From positions 3,534,001-3,598,000 of the forward strand of contig JAMPIQ010000002.1 of assembly GCA_024699855.1 (NCBI GenBank): a stretch of DNA of 64,000 nt, read 5' to 3'. Made by a program: the position numbers and the translations under genes. Shown in pieces: positions 36,301 to 48,000 of this stretch. Every line of letters begins with the position of its first letter. Position 1 is the first letter of the stretch. The notes under the pieces were generated by a model, which saw nothing but the letters and a program-made list of their open reading frames with translations, had not been told where the DNA came from and did not search any database. The DNA is from Aphelenchoides besseyi. Its lineage: Eukaryota; Nematoda; Chromadorea; Rhabditida; Aphelenchoididae.

Positions 36301-36900
36301 AGTGTAATGTTATTGTAAAAACAACTTACATCGGCAATGTTGGCCTCAAGTTCGTCTGTGGTCGTGAGCCAATCTTCACGGATGTTTGTTTTTGGTTACT
36401 GGCCACTAGAGTCAAAAGTATGAATAAAGAATCGAATGATACAACTTGCAGTATGGTACGATTAAAAGCTTGCTAATCAGCTAAAAGGCACAACTCCATT
36501 TTCTATTAGTTTGTAGTTGCGGTTCTTATCTACAATGGATAGCGTTAATTTGATACTAAATGTCTTACCACTTTCGGCGCAGTTCTCTTCCTCAAGACGC
36601 TGTTTCTTCTCTGATAGACGGTGTTAGTGAGGTACGCCAATCGTTTGCTGAAAGAAATCACTTGTCCAGAACGCTTGGTCCTTTTGCTTGGGCATTTAGT
36701 CTCTTACAAGCGTCACACGGATCTAAAACGGTTAATTGGTGTAATTCGATAAATGCAATGCTTACCGGGTAGCTTGGGTGACAGCAGAATGTTCAGTTGC
36801 GTTTTGAGAAGATGTTTACGTGGTGTTTCTCCATAAGCATCATCAATCATCTCCTCGAACTCGGTCTTCAGTGATGAGAACTCTGTTGAATAAAACTGAT
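36301..36900 (-). other. unresolved exon-like segments
   Basis: Several pieces on the minus strand look coding and are flanked by splice-like sites. EFEEMIDDAYGETPRKHLLK continues to ILLSPKLPD (about 36742-36880, joined across a 43-base intron to DPCDACKRLNAQAKG). Another reads KKQRLEEENCAESDKNRNYK, and WLTTTDELEANIAD precedes a GTAAGT donor at about 36325. I could not connect all of them in one frame without a stop. They may be a real gene whose exons I mis-joined, two small genes, or a decaying copy. No family was recognised. Confidence 0.3.
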
Positions 36901-37146
36901 TCTTTCATTTTTTGCGTCGTTCATTTTTGAGATGAGGTCGCATTTTTGTCCAAAATCTTATTCCATTGTGCGGACATCGTCGTCTACAAACGAAGAGGCT
37001 ATTATAACCAAATGGTTTACAAACTTACAGTGTCGTTAATGACAATCAACGTTTTTTCATGGGATCAATTCAGTGTTCGTGTTCGACAAGTGAGCATTTG
37101 TCCTTTGGTGAGTCGACGTTCTAGTCAATAACAACGTGAATTTTTA

Positions 37147-37443
37147 TTGTCGAGGTACAAGCTTGTTTCTTACCGTCACATTCACAAAAGTGTTCAACAT
37201 TACAACAACCGCAGAGCAAACAAATTGACGGCTTTGGCTATTGCTATGGAACTTGGTATTAACTTCGTGTTATGGGCGGGTTTTTCTATTTTAAAAGTTC
37301 AAAACACTTCAATTCTTGATTCTTTCATTCCTTCATTCAGTACCACTGACACGTTGATTTGCTCGATTGGCTATCGATTCGTAATCTTGAAAAATGCCAA
37401 CACAATTGAAGTGACCGTTCCATCAACGTTCTTCAGTAGATAG
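37147..37443 (+). pseudogene. possible chemoreceptor C-terminal fragment
   Basis: A single open frame of about 98 codons with two membrane-like stretches (LTALAIAMELGINFVLW and TTDTLICSIGYRFVILK), separated as TM6 and TM7 would be in a nematode chemoreceptor. I found no upstream exons that splice to it in frame. It may be a receptor remnant or a chance hydrophobic frame. Confidence 0.25.
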
Positions 37444-37845
37444 CTTCCAAGTTTGTTCTTCGGATACTTTAAGACAAATCCCTGCTTTTTAAGGCCTTTC
37501 TTTTCAGAAAGCAGATCATTATTTATGATCCATTTACACGAAATCTACATGTACAATAAAAGTTTAGCTGATAAACATTGGAGAATAGCAATAACTGTAT
37601 TTTGAAAGAATCACAGTCGATTCTCTTACTGATAAGAGATATTCTCTAAACCGAATCTTTGTGTCGTTTGAACTTGGACGAGATCAATTAGAAACCGATA
37701 GTGAAAGACTATTTATCGGTGATTTGTTGGAATCAAGCCGACTAATTCAACGGCAGTTACAAGATTGCTTATACTTTCGATTTGAAGAATATTCAGCCTT
37801 TATTTAAAATTAAACAAATTACAATATGTACCAATATAATTCTCT

Positions 37846-38175
37846 TTAAAACTTGTCGCATTTTCGTTGCATTGCCCGTTGTCTGCGCTGCAGCTTCTCC
37901 GCTCGTTCTTCTGCCAACCGTTCTCGTGCAGCAAGTCGAAGTGCTTTTTGCCGCAGAAGTTGCCGCTTTACTTCTTCTAATCTCTTCGTCTTTGCTGCTT
38001 CTTGTTCCATCGCGTCGGCTTCTCGTTGCGTCTTCTTTTCTTGGCAACGTTGTTGAGTTCTTCGGTTGTTGGCGGCGAACTCTTCAACTTCAGTTGAGAG
38101 CGCGTTGTAATTTCTAAAACAAATAAGAACAAATGTAACAAAACTTAATTACCTGCGATAAGTTCTAATTGCCAT
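37846..38175 (-). CDS. small Arg/Lys/Glu-rich coiled-coil protein
   Basis: Two coding exons. The start MAIRTYRNYNALSTEVEEFA crosses an intron near 38116-38153. The second exon encodes a long charged helix (TKRLEEVKRQLLRQKALRLA and RERLAEERAEKLQRRQRAMQ) ending CDKF at 37846. About 95 residues, almost all predicted alpha-helix. An upstream in-frame exon (HKTFDSN) suggests either a longer protein or a 5' untranslated region. I do not recognise the family. The layout resembles small ciliary or cytoskeletal coiled-coil proteins, but this is only a resemblance. Confidence 0.55.
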
Positions 38176-38809
38176 ATTACTGTCGAAAGTTTTATGTCTT
38201 GACTGTGAACTTCTAAAAAGTTAACTTCATCAATATAGTAATAAACAAAAAAACGAAAAAAAGACAAATTTTCACGATAATTAGAAAAGTAAGGGTCTAT
38301 CTTAATAACCGCTACATAAATCAGCAATGTTTAGCGTTGAAAGAAGCGGCTTTTTGAGGACGATTTAGGCTTGCTCGACATTTTCGACCATCGGGCGTTT
38401 ATTATGTTGTTTGTTGGTTGGATATGTGATATGTCCGCGAGGTAAGATTCATAACACATCTTTATAATGCAGTGACCTTTCGCAATTGCTTACGGTCACT
38501 GAGAACCAGTTGATAAAAAGGAAATTGAAATCCTTTAAAGCGGACTACACGTGTTATTGTTAAAGCTATGGTATCATAATTGTTTAATCCTTCGCTCTCA
38601 CTTGTAATTCCTGTCAAGAACGTTTACAGATTGAAGGAACAGATTGCTTGCGCACAAATTCTATTGATTCTTAGTTGTGTGATCAGTTTTATCGAAGCGG
38701 AAAAGACTTGTTGGCAGATTCCATGAACATTACATGTGATCATTAAGATCATTATTGAAAATAAAATCTTAGACGACATACAATCAATTATAGAGATTTA
38801 TTTCAAAGA
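38176..38809. other. gene-poor region
   Basis: AT-rich, no supported gene on either strand. Confidence 0.35.
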
Positions 38810-39137
38810 TCAATTCGAACGAGATTTCAACGACTCTTGGTACTTGAGCAAACAGTTGGCCGAACTCTCTTGGGACAATCGAGTAGAAACTGCGGCAACC
38901 AACGCGGCTCCCACTCCACTTCCATCTTCCGAGAGCATCAATTGGAACTGAAAACAAGAATCAATTCGTGACTCAACATCAAAATTACATCGAGTGCATC
39001 GTCGTTGAGCAGATCGTCGATTTTGGATTCCAAGAGGTACATAAACGTCGGATGAAAACGAAAAACCGATCCATCGACTCCAACCGTCACGTACGGTTTG
39101 TGGAAATGAGTATTCAAAAATTGACTCGCCCGAAGTT
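38810..39137 (-). pseudogene. hexokinase, isolated 3'-terminal fragment
   Basis: The minus strand reads KPYVTVGVDGSVFRFHPTFM, then after a 41-base intron (GTAATT...TTTTCAG, 38948-38988) FQLMLSEDGSGVGAALVAAV and a normal end LKYQESLKSRSN. These are the last two conserved blocks of eukaryotic hexokinase (VGVDGS and the SEDGSGKGAA ATP-binding motif, here with Val for Lys). The rest of the enzyme, about 350 residues including the catalytic Asp domain, is missing: 39140-39600 is AT-rich with no hexokinase sequence. The intron is kept, so the piece came from genomic duplication and not from a processed transcript. It cannot encode an active kinase by itself. Confidence 0.8.
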
Positions 39138-39619
39138 AGCTCCAATGTGAAGTAGACCATTTATAAAGAAACAAAACTTTAAAGTTACAAAAATTTAAAA
39201 CGAACTTTAAAAAGCATCAAAGATTCAGTGATATTGGTGGTAGGCGGAGGAATAAATACATACAAATTTAACAATGCATATTAGTTAAAAATTTTTAGAA
39301 TTGAAGCTTATCATGTATTTTATTTATATCTTCGCTTTTTTCTTTTTATATAATTCTAAGCAACTTCTCTTGTTCAAAGCATACACCTTGCTGGTTTATT
39401 CGCTCCACATTGGTTGGCAAAAATAAAATAATTCCATCCCGATAAAGGAGCTTGAACTAATTTGTTATCACGCGAAGACGATTGAGTGGACTCGAGCGCG
39501 TAAACTATTTTGAACAGTTGACTGTATGCGTCGCATTTTCCCAACCAATTTGTACGACTTTATTTAAATTCGTGTAGTTAGTTGTTCTGTAATCCTCCAA
39601 CATTTTTCAATTTAGATCA
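39138..39619. other. AT-rich intergenic region
   Basis: No supported gene. The missing upstream part of the hexokinase is not here. Confidence 0.45.
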
Positions 39620-40370
39620 ATGTATGTTTTACTGCTATCCATCGTCTTCCTTATTAACAATTCAAGCGTTCGAGCAAAGAATGGAAATTCAAATGGTATG
39701 TAAAAATCAATATTTATTGTTAAGCTTCTACTCATTTTTACAACAAATTTTATCAATCCTATTTTGTCTACCTCGAGTTTTATTAGATGTTCAAGTGATC
39801 AATGGGAATGCGCCAAGAAACCTGACACAACTCAATGAACAATATTTGTCAAGAGTCTCCAATTATTGCATGGAAGCGGCGTAGTTCGAAGACTTATATG
39901 GAAATAAGTCAGCGTATGGGGTGGTAGTTTTACTCTCTCGACTACTTATCGATGAACCTTGCAAGCAAATTGGATTGAATGAACTTCGGCGCACACTCCA
40001 CTTAAAACCACAACATGTCAATCTTATTGGTTTAGTTGAGGAAGAATTCGAAGAAGACGAAGGGAAAGCCCCTAGGATAGATTCGGAAAGCATCAAGCAT
40101 CTTCAACAGAAAGTCAAACCTTATATAAGAAATCGGCTGTCTGTTAAATATTTTTGGCCGGAAGATGTGCAAAATGCAGAAAATTTTTTGGATCGAAAGA
40201 TTCCAGAAATTCGTAAGCTGTTTCAATTGAGATATAATGAAACGAAAGAAGTCGTTAAATCCATTGACACTCAATTCGTGGATGAGTTAATCTCGATTTA
40301 TCTGCAAGTACGAGGAAGATGTTATGATGTTCTTGAACATTCCACCCAGGAGTCATCACGCGCATTGTAG
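39620..40370 (+). CDS. small secreted protein, unknown, with a stop-containing short intron or an in-frame stop
   Basis: The start at 39620 gives a signal peptide (MYVLLLSIVFLINNSSVRAK). A 95-base intron leads to VQVINGNAPRNLTQLNEQYL. In the same frame a TAG occurs at 39884-39886, yet the frame then stays open for more than 150 codons (FEDLYGNKSAYGVVV onward), with DEGKAPRIDSESIKHLQQKV and a helical C-terminal half. A 30-base GT-AG segment (GTCTCC...GCGTAG, 39857-39886) would remove the stop in phase. So this is either a very short intron, stop readthrough, or a broken gene. About 210 residues if spliced. No family recognised. Confidence 0.5.
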
Positions 40371-40511
40371 GGAAATGTTCTTTCATGATGTTATAAAGAA
40401 TAAATCGATTGAACGTGTGTATGTTACGCTGTGTTCAATAAATTATATAATTAAGGTTACCGCAGTAATTAAGTTTAAGCTTAGACAAAAAGATATTGCT
40501 TAAATGTTTAT
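40371..40511 (+). promoter_or_regulatory. 3' region with two AATAAA poly(A) signals
   Basis: AATAAA occurs near 40400 and again near 40436, after the stop of the small secreted protein gene at 40370. Confidence 0.4.
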
Positions 40512-40788
40512 TCAACTTATAAATTCGGCCACATTACGAAAATTCACCGACAAGGTGCAACGTAGATCGAATTGTCTTAAGCACGTCTTTTTCACATCGT
40601 CATTCGCAACTTGTCCACAGAAGAAATCATGGATTCGCGTGTTTGCATGATTAATGAATGACAAGGTATTGTTGAGCACAAACTCCAGCCATGGATTCCA
40701 CCGGTACAAGACTCGAACTTCCGAATAATTCCGAACTTGTATCGACGCATATAACCAGAAGGCTATGAGGCACCGGTGACTGCAGGAC
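40512..40788 (-). CDS. exon-like open frame, unknown
   Basis: After an AG acceptor (TCCTGCAG) near 40788 the frame reads HRCLIAFWLYASIQVRNYSE, VLYRWNPWLEFVLNNTLSF and HDFFCGQVANDD, ending NVAEFIS. Composition looks coding and contains paired cysteines, but no upstream exon was found and no family is recognised. It could be a last exon of an unseen gene or a fragment. Confidence 0.3.
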
Positions 40789-40935
40789 AAAAAGCTGCAA
40801 GCAACCTTCAAGTTAAAGCAAACTCTAACTAACTTGTCTCTCTTTCTTTTTGCATATTCAAAAACAGAAATCTTTATTGAAGAGTAGCTAGAAGAAATTT
40901 CGAACTAAGTTCCCGTAGATTGAGTTTGTAAACGG

Positions 40936-42068
40936 CTATTTATGCATCATGCAAATGGTCTTGTTCACATCGGCAAATGCGATTTGCGTGATTTTAACGT
41001 TTTTGTTTCTTGAACATCGAAACATTTTAAGTAAACGACGACGAAAGACACTAATCAGAAAGATGGTGGCGAAGGGCGTAATGATTGGAAGGTAACAACT
41101 CAGCATTCCTGTATAGATACCAAAATGTTCAATTTCGGAATGGAAAATCATTGCGAAGATGAACACACTCACTGGTAGTGCTGAACAAAAAAACGGGAAG
41201 ATTGACTGGATCAAAAGCATAATTGTTGTAGAGTGTTGTAGTCGTATAGTTCGCTTGGTCATCAGGTGCTTAACCGAATTCAACTGCCTGTAAATTTTAA
41301 GTCCCCAATTCACAGCCAAAACAAAGGCGCCATTTACTCCGAAAACCGCAAATAGGAACGGCAATAGAAGATCGGACTGAAGTCGATATTTACTACCGTC
41401 GATGTAAGTGGACTTACGTATTTAATGCAAACAAAAGTTAAATCATTTTGCTTCTTCCAATTCATATCATTGAGCAGATAAGCATATCTTCTAGCAGTTT
41501 CGTTTCGGTTGTTGAGAGCCGCACGTACGAACAGAGCGGCACTCAACGCCGCATAAATCCAACCACAGACGATCAGTAGAACGATTATTTTGATTGAAGG
41601 TGGGTTTTTCCTAAAAACAACATTATGCAACGTCTATGTCTCTTTAACTACCGACAAATTGTTCTCCATCTTATGTAATAGATAACCGGAATTATGTTGC
41701 AGCCAATGCCCAACTTGAAAATGTAAACGAAAAACAGAACATAGTGAACAGCAGCACCAAAGTTTCTGAATATGCCCTCAGTAACGAAGATCGCAACACC
41801 ATTGCTGATTTCACACGCCTAAACAATAAATCTATTTACTCTTCATTATACCTACAGTCACAGTCATTAGAGAACAGAAACAATAAACGAATTCGTTCAT
41901 GCACGTTGCGATTAGCATTCGACTGTTGACTACCGATCGTATGGTTGAATTATTATGTTCCGTGACTGTTAATATGATAACAAACATGTTTGCAACAATG
42001 GCGATTGTCGTAGTCAAGTATTCGTTCCATTGATGTAAAAGATAAACGTTCATCACGACTGAGATCAA
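40936..42068 (-). CDS. 7TM chemoreceptor, Str/Srd type
   Basis: Starts at 42068 (MISVVMNVYLLHQWNEYLTT). Exons give TM1 (TIAIVANMFVIILTVTE), then a TM2-TM3 exon ending YYIRWRTICR. An exon follows with the TM4 segment SIKIIVLLIVCGWIYAALSA, a TM5 exon with FGVNGAFVLAVNWGLKIYRQ, and the large last exon with MTKRTIRLQHSTTIMLLIQS before TM6 and ITPFATIFLISVFRRRLLKM at TM7. The last two blocks are typical of Str/Srd receptors. About 330 residues in five or six exons. Complete and probably functional. Ligand unknown. Confidence 0.75.
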
Positions 42069-42652
42069 CGAGACGTGTGTGTTAAGCTCTAAATATACGA
42101 GTGGAAGTCTATTTTCAATTAACTAACTCTTTTTTCGAGATTCGAATTACTCGACAGCAGGTGATAGTCGAATTCGTCTGTAAGGTATTTCACCTAAAAT
42201 GCATGATGTTAAATTTAAGACGATTGTAGAAAAGAGTAAACAACAGAGAAACACAGGAACTCGCGGAGAACAAAGTTCAATTCGAAATTCAATTGCCGTT
42301 TGGGTGAAAGCTCACAAGTTAAACAGTCCAATTGAAATCGGATATCAAGAAGTAACCAATTATAAGGTTATGAGTAGCTGGTTTCTTAAACTGACCAATT
42401 ACCAGAACGAATCCATTCGCTAATTCGTGTTTTCGTACACGTCGACTTTTGTTCTTTGGTTGCATACTCCTGTTTACGATGCCATATAACGAACTTACGC
42501 GGCCAATTCGTCGAAATTCCCACGCAATTAAGAAATCAAATTTGCATTTTCTCCTTGAAATCCATAAACAGAAACATCCATTTATTATAGTTCAGCAGTC
42601 GACAGCCGGATCAATTGGTTGACTTGTTTTTGCGCTTCCGAACTTTAGTCCA
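42069..42652. other. divergent intergenic region
   Basis: Between the leftward chemoreceptor and the rightward Lys-rich gene. A 74-codon open frame at 42199-42423 (+) has no family resemblance and no splice partners, so I do not call it. Confidence 0.4.
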
Positions 42653-43662
42653 ATGACAACATCGAAGAAAAAGAAGGATACTGAGACGAAGAAGAAGAAG
42701 AAACCATTCAGACCAAAGACACCAGAAAAGTCGAAGGAGAAACGAAAGAAGAAAAGTAAGTTCCTGATCACCTAGTTATGAAATGTTTTCAGATCGAAAG
42801 ACGAGCAAAAATCGCGGGCTCTTGCCACCACACAAGGAACGTCAACAAGTGCCCATCGTGCAGCCTGAAATCGTTCAAAAGAAGCCACTGGTCGTTCATG
42901 ATGCGGGAATGAAGTCGCCGGAAATAAAGCCGCTCAAAGTCAAACCTGTCGACCTTTCACGTCCAAAAGTTCAACAAGAAGAATCGAAAAAAGCGGAAAA
43001 GAAGATCGAAAAGAAAAGCGAGAAAAAAAAGCGACATCGATCGACATCCAAATCGACAAGCAAAACGACGTCCAAACACAAGAAACCGGAGCAAAAAGCA
43101 AAAAGCAAATCAGATCGAAAGTCGTCCAAAAAGAAGGTCGTTGTTCGAAAGAAGAGCACTCCAACACCACAGAAGTTGACATCGAAAAATTCCACGAAAT
43201 CAGCACCAAAAGACAAGAAGCAAACTGAAGAACGTCGTCCGAAGAAACGTCCGAAAACAAGTGATGATTTGAAACTAAATATTGACGAAGTTCTGCGAAT
43301 TGGAAGTGTTCTGGAACGTTATGGAGTCGAGGCTCAGCGTCGACAAGCTTTCCAATGGTTGGCGGACCATCGTTCGGATATTTATGAGGATACCGACGAA
43401 ACGGCGCACAAACTACTCATCGCAGTCGGTGACATTCCGATGTCTCGGGAATTAGCGATGGCTGCAATTCGTGTTCTGGTTGATGCAAAACTGGTCACCG
43501 AGGAAGAGTACACGGTATGTTTCCGTTCAACCATTCTAACAGATCGAATTTCAGAACCATTTCAGTATTATTGAACGTTCTCCACCTGATCAACATATCA
43601 CCGTGGCCCAATTATCTCATCTCCTCGTTGTCAGTGCATCGTATTATAAACAAGAGGATTGA
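42653..43662 (+). CDS. Lys/Ser-rich protein with C-terminal helical domain, unknown
   Basis: Three exons; introns at about 42754-42791 and 43515-43552. The N-terminal 190 residues are strongly basic and low-complexity (runs of Lys with Ser, Thr, Glu, for example EKKIEKKSEKKKRHRSTSKS). They look disordered, with many possible nuclear localisation signals. The C-terminal 110 residues form an ordered-looking helical region (IDEVLRIGSVLERYGVEAQR, then LLIAVGDIPMSRELAMAAIR) ending SASYYKQED. Likely nuclear or nucleolar (inference from composition). The domain is not one I can name. A poly(A) signal follows at 43694-43699. Confidence 0.72.
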
Positions 43663-43693
43663 GCGATCTCTCGGGTTACATTTTCTTTCGACA

Positions 43694-43699
43694 AATAAA
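43694..43699 (+). promoter_or_regulatory. AATAAA poly(A) signal
   Basis: Hexamer 32 bases after the stop of the Lys-rich protein gene. Confidence 0.5.
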
Positions 43700-45072
43700 C
43701 TGAACTCAACGACTGTTGGATCAGTGATTAAACATTTTTGTTGACAAAGTCCAATTGAAATTTGTGGTTTTCAATCTCGACGTTTGGCTCGTAGTGCCAC
43801 CATAACAGTAAATTGGCGGCTTATACACGTATCGAAAAGCGGCTTAATTTGCAGCTCAAATGCGCGACGTTGCGATGGGAACGAATAGTCGTACCACAAA
43901 AACGAACTAAACAATAGGGAAAGGTCGTGATTTGGAGTGGCGATTATTTTTTGTTACAGTTCGCTCTTATAACCATGAATAATTTAGTGGATGCTATTAC
44001 TTTGTACTGTTACATTTACAAGCAACTTATGAAACTTTGTCCTTAGCAACTCGGTCGTCTGAATTCCACTCATTTGTTTGCTCAAAATTGCGTAGTCGAG
44101 GAGCCCCGAGTTCACGTGGCTCGCGCACCTGCTGACTGACCACTTTGACCGTTGGCCCACGGAAGTCGGGTGTCGTAATTGCGAGACAGCAAAATCGAAA
44201 GCGATAGAAACTCATCGTTGTTGTGAATGAAATGAACTTTTCGACTACATTTTTACTTTCCATCACTGTTGACGTGAATTCAAAAAACGTCTGTGTTCTT
44301 GTCACACCTTTTTCGTTTGACTCATCGGGACCACGGAAAAGTGAATTCACGCGCCTTGCTGACTCATACACACTCTTCAGATTCGCTCGCTGCAGGCTGA
44401 GTTTGAGTTTAACTGAATGACCAATCGGCGGTTTCACTAAACGCTATGAGGTTGCAGTTCAACAGTCAGTCACTTTTTCTGATCAAACTCGTTAAGTAAA
44501 CTTCCATTAGATCTCATTGACTGGTTTCTTTTTTGGTCATGATAGTTTTTGAAGTCAAACAATGAAACGAATCGCAATTTCCGCCGCTCGATCATCGGTT
44601 ATTAGCCGCTTCCTCTCGGTTTGTTGCCGTCCGGTCAGAACCGGGCCACGGCGCATCGAATCGAAATGGCACGAAGCTCGTATGTTTGCTAAAAACCGAC
44701 GGGTTTACCTTTTTTGCCGCGCGGTATTCGTGTTCTTCTCGGGTCAACGGCTAACATTCGACAAGCCAAAAACGGGCCGTGGAGCCTCGAACGATCGATC
44801 GCTGTTTTTGTTTGCCGAGAGACGGAAAAACCGAACGAAATTCTTTGCGTTTTCTGCGGCAAGTTCCCAACTTTCATTTGCATCCTCGACTTTTTATTAC
44901 GATTTCGACGTCCAATTTGACTTCGCGGATTCCAATGGATAGTCACTTTTCCGATTGTGATTTGCTTTAAATCTTTTTGCTTATGAAACTGATAGTTTGC
45001 TTTAAACCCGTTGAATTCAGCAACCCTCGTTCTTTTCCTGATGTTTAACGGTGCTCGGATCACGCAATCAAG
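43700..45072. other. intergenic region upstream of the Anakonda-like gene
   Basis: Contains open frames of up to 136 codons on opposite strands that overlap one another and lack domains or splice partners. Presumed regulatory region of the large gene starting at 45073. Confidence 0.4.
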
Positions 45073-48000
45073 ATGACCGAAAGGCCAACTTTTATCGCAA
45101 ACTCACGTTTTTGGCTGATTGCCATTTGCCAACTGGTCGTCTTCTTCTACATCACAACTCCCGATCAATGGACACTCTTTGTGGACGCTCAAGGACAACG
45201 GGTTCTCGAGCCGGGACTTCAACAACCACGTCAACGAATCAAGAATGTTATTGGTGGTGTTTACTCTCAAAACACGACTTTGTTTTTTCGAAACTCTCCA
45301 TTTCTTGTGGAAAGTGAATTGATTATAGATACGGGAGTTACAATTCAAATCGAAACCGGCGTTCAACTTTATTTTGCTACCGGCGTTGGAATGAAAGTCT
45401 ACGGCACAATTGTTGCTATTGTAAGTAATCAGTTCAACTTTCACACGGTAATTCGAAATTTAGGGTAACGAATTTGCACACATTCAAATGCTTCCCTATC
45501 AAGATCAATTGAATTATGACGAGACGTTTCCTGAGTTTCGTCTCGTCGATGGCCCGACAGTTCGACAGGGAAGATTGCAAATGAAATTCAGAGATCGATG
45601 GCGATCAGTTTGTACAATGGTCACAAAGTAGATGGCAATTGATTGAGCTTATTCTAATTCTTAATTTAGTTGGACGAGTATTGACATCGGTGTTACGTGT
45701 CAATCAATGGGCTATTCAGATGGAGGATTTTGGAGATGGTATCGTAGAGAAAACAACACCTATCCACTTGCTATGCCAAAACCTGGTTGTCGATCGAGTT
45801 CGCGAAATCTGTGGGAATGCGATGGGTTTGCCGATGCGTCTAAGATTCGGTTAAGCGAAAAGTAATCGGGTTATTGCGATTTTAATTTCTATAACGATAA
45901 TTTCAGCTTATGTCAAGGAGAAGACGACATCGGTTTGTATTGTTGGGGTCCTCCGACGTTTACTGGTTGGGCAAAACATTGGAAAGGCAAACGAATTTTA
46001 ATTGAAATGTTTTTAATCGATCGTTTTAGGTCTTCAAATTTATAGTTCACCATTTCACTACGTTCCAAGTGATCCCGATTTGGTTTCTGCACAACGTGAA
46101 TCCAATAGTCGACTTGAGTTTGTGGACATTTTATACGCAGGTATATTCTTTTAACTATGCAATCAAGTAAATAAATCGATTTAGGATACGATGGTTATTC
46201 GAAGAACGTTACCAGTGCGCTTTACATCGAAGGTGTACCTCCGATTATGAATGGACTTCGAGTTCAAAGAAGTGCACGAGATGGAATACACTTGTACGAA
46301 CCAGCTGGACCGATCATTATTGCCAACTCGACTATAACTTTAAATCGAGGACATGGATTGGTAGTTGAAAATACCACAGATGGTCGACTTTTTGTCAATT
46401 ACACAATTTTGTCCGAAAATCTTGGCGATGGTATTTGGTATAGACAGCAGTTTTTGGGCGATGGAATAGTCAATTTCGGAACACCAGGACGTTTGTTGAT
46501 GATTAGATTAACAACGATGTCCAAGAGTTTTAGGTTATAAACGTCAATCGACATTCTACGAGATGGAGAAGCCGCGTATTGACATGTGTGAAACCCACTT
46601 TGTTCCTGACAACTTGTATTTTCCGCATGTAATCAAAGCTCATTTACAAAACGGAACGGCACCCGATCTTTTACAACCGGTTACTTGTTGGGTCGTAAGT
46701 GATTTGAATGTTTCGCTGATCATGTTTGTGTAGACACTTAAATTGCCACCACAACTCGAGTACGTGTACACTCTCCAATTCTTGTCGGTTTCGAATCGAA
46801 ACCCCGATCTATTGAATTCGCGTTCTGATTTCATTGTTTGCGATGGAAACTCTTCTTTTCCTCATGTTTGTCAAATTGAACGATTTCGAATCCCGATTCG
46901 CAATGGAGTTTTGCCACAGAGTGTTGTTGTCGAGTGAGTATTTTGACTTCTTCGATGGCTAATTCGCATCGAATTGCAGAAGCACTGGAAACCCGATTTA
47001 CGTCGCTCTACAGCACGATTTGGGTCCCGTAACAAACGGTCATATTTACGGCGATGTTGATGTTTTATTTCGCGTTCATGCAACAGTACCACGTAAAAGT
47101 TATTTTCTAAGCTGTTTAATGGTCGTTGTGGGGTTTTAGACAAATCATTCTACGGTTTGAATGTTACGAACTCGGATATCTCGAATAACTCTATGAGTGG
47201 AATTGAAGCGATAAACATTCGAGATCGATTTGCATTAACGAACATGACAATCAACAACAACGAACGTATGGGCGTGTTAATAAGTGGTGGAGCTGCGGAT
47301 TTGTGGATCAATGACACATCTATGAGCTACAACTGGGAAGATGGAATGAACGTTACGACAGCGGGTGGTTCAATTAATCTCAATACGTCACGAGCTTGTG
47401 GAAATCATATGAGAGGTCGGTTAAAAGAGTTTAGCTTATGTTTAATTTCTTATTCTTAAGGTTTCGCTTTCCATTTGAATACGAGCTTACCGTTCTATGC
47501 GATTAATCATGAGATTGTGATGAAAGGACGTCCGGCAAACAATATTTTTTATCCGGAAATGTTGATTGCCGATAATTGGTGGGGCGGAATTCTGATTGGA
47601 AACTACTGTTTACCGGAAGGTTATGGATTCAAACCAAAGGTTAATTCCTCTTCTTTTCCTATTCGAAGCCAGTTTTAGGTCTTGATCAGTTGGGTTCGTT
47701 TCGAGAACAATTTGTATCATCCACATGCCGAAGTTTTCGCGTGTCAATCAACAAATACCGAACAAACGTCGGTTGAATTTACGGGTAACGCTATTCGCGG
47801 AGGAACTGCTTTGGGGTTTCGAATGGAGCCCGCTGTGAACACACGACTTGTTATCAACTCGAATTCATTCCACAACATCAAGAACTCGGCAATTCTGATT
47901 CGAAATGCTCGTCATCCGCAATTAAGGACTCTTCCGTCACGTGTACAAATTTGGAAGAATGAAATCAAAGCGAACGTCGGCCCTGAGTATATTGTGTCCA

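Noticed and set aside
44027..44437. 136-codon minus-strand open frame
   Set aside because: No family resemblance, no splice partners, and overlapped by plus-strand frames. Likely chance in a GC-richer intergenic region.
44562..44942. 126-codon plus-strand open frame with basic and aromatic composition
   Set aside because: A minus-strand frame of similar length covers the same bases. No domain or signal of translation was seen.
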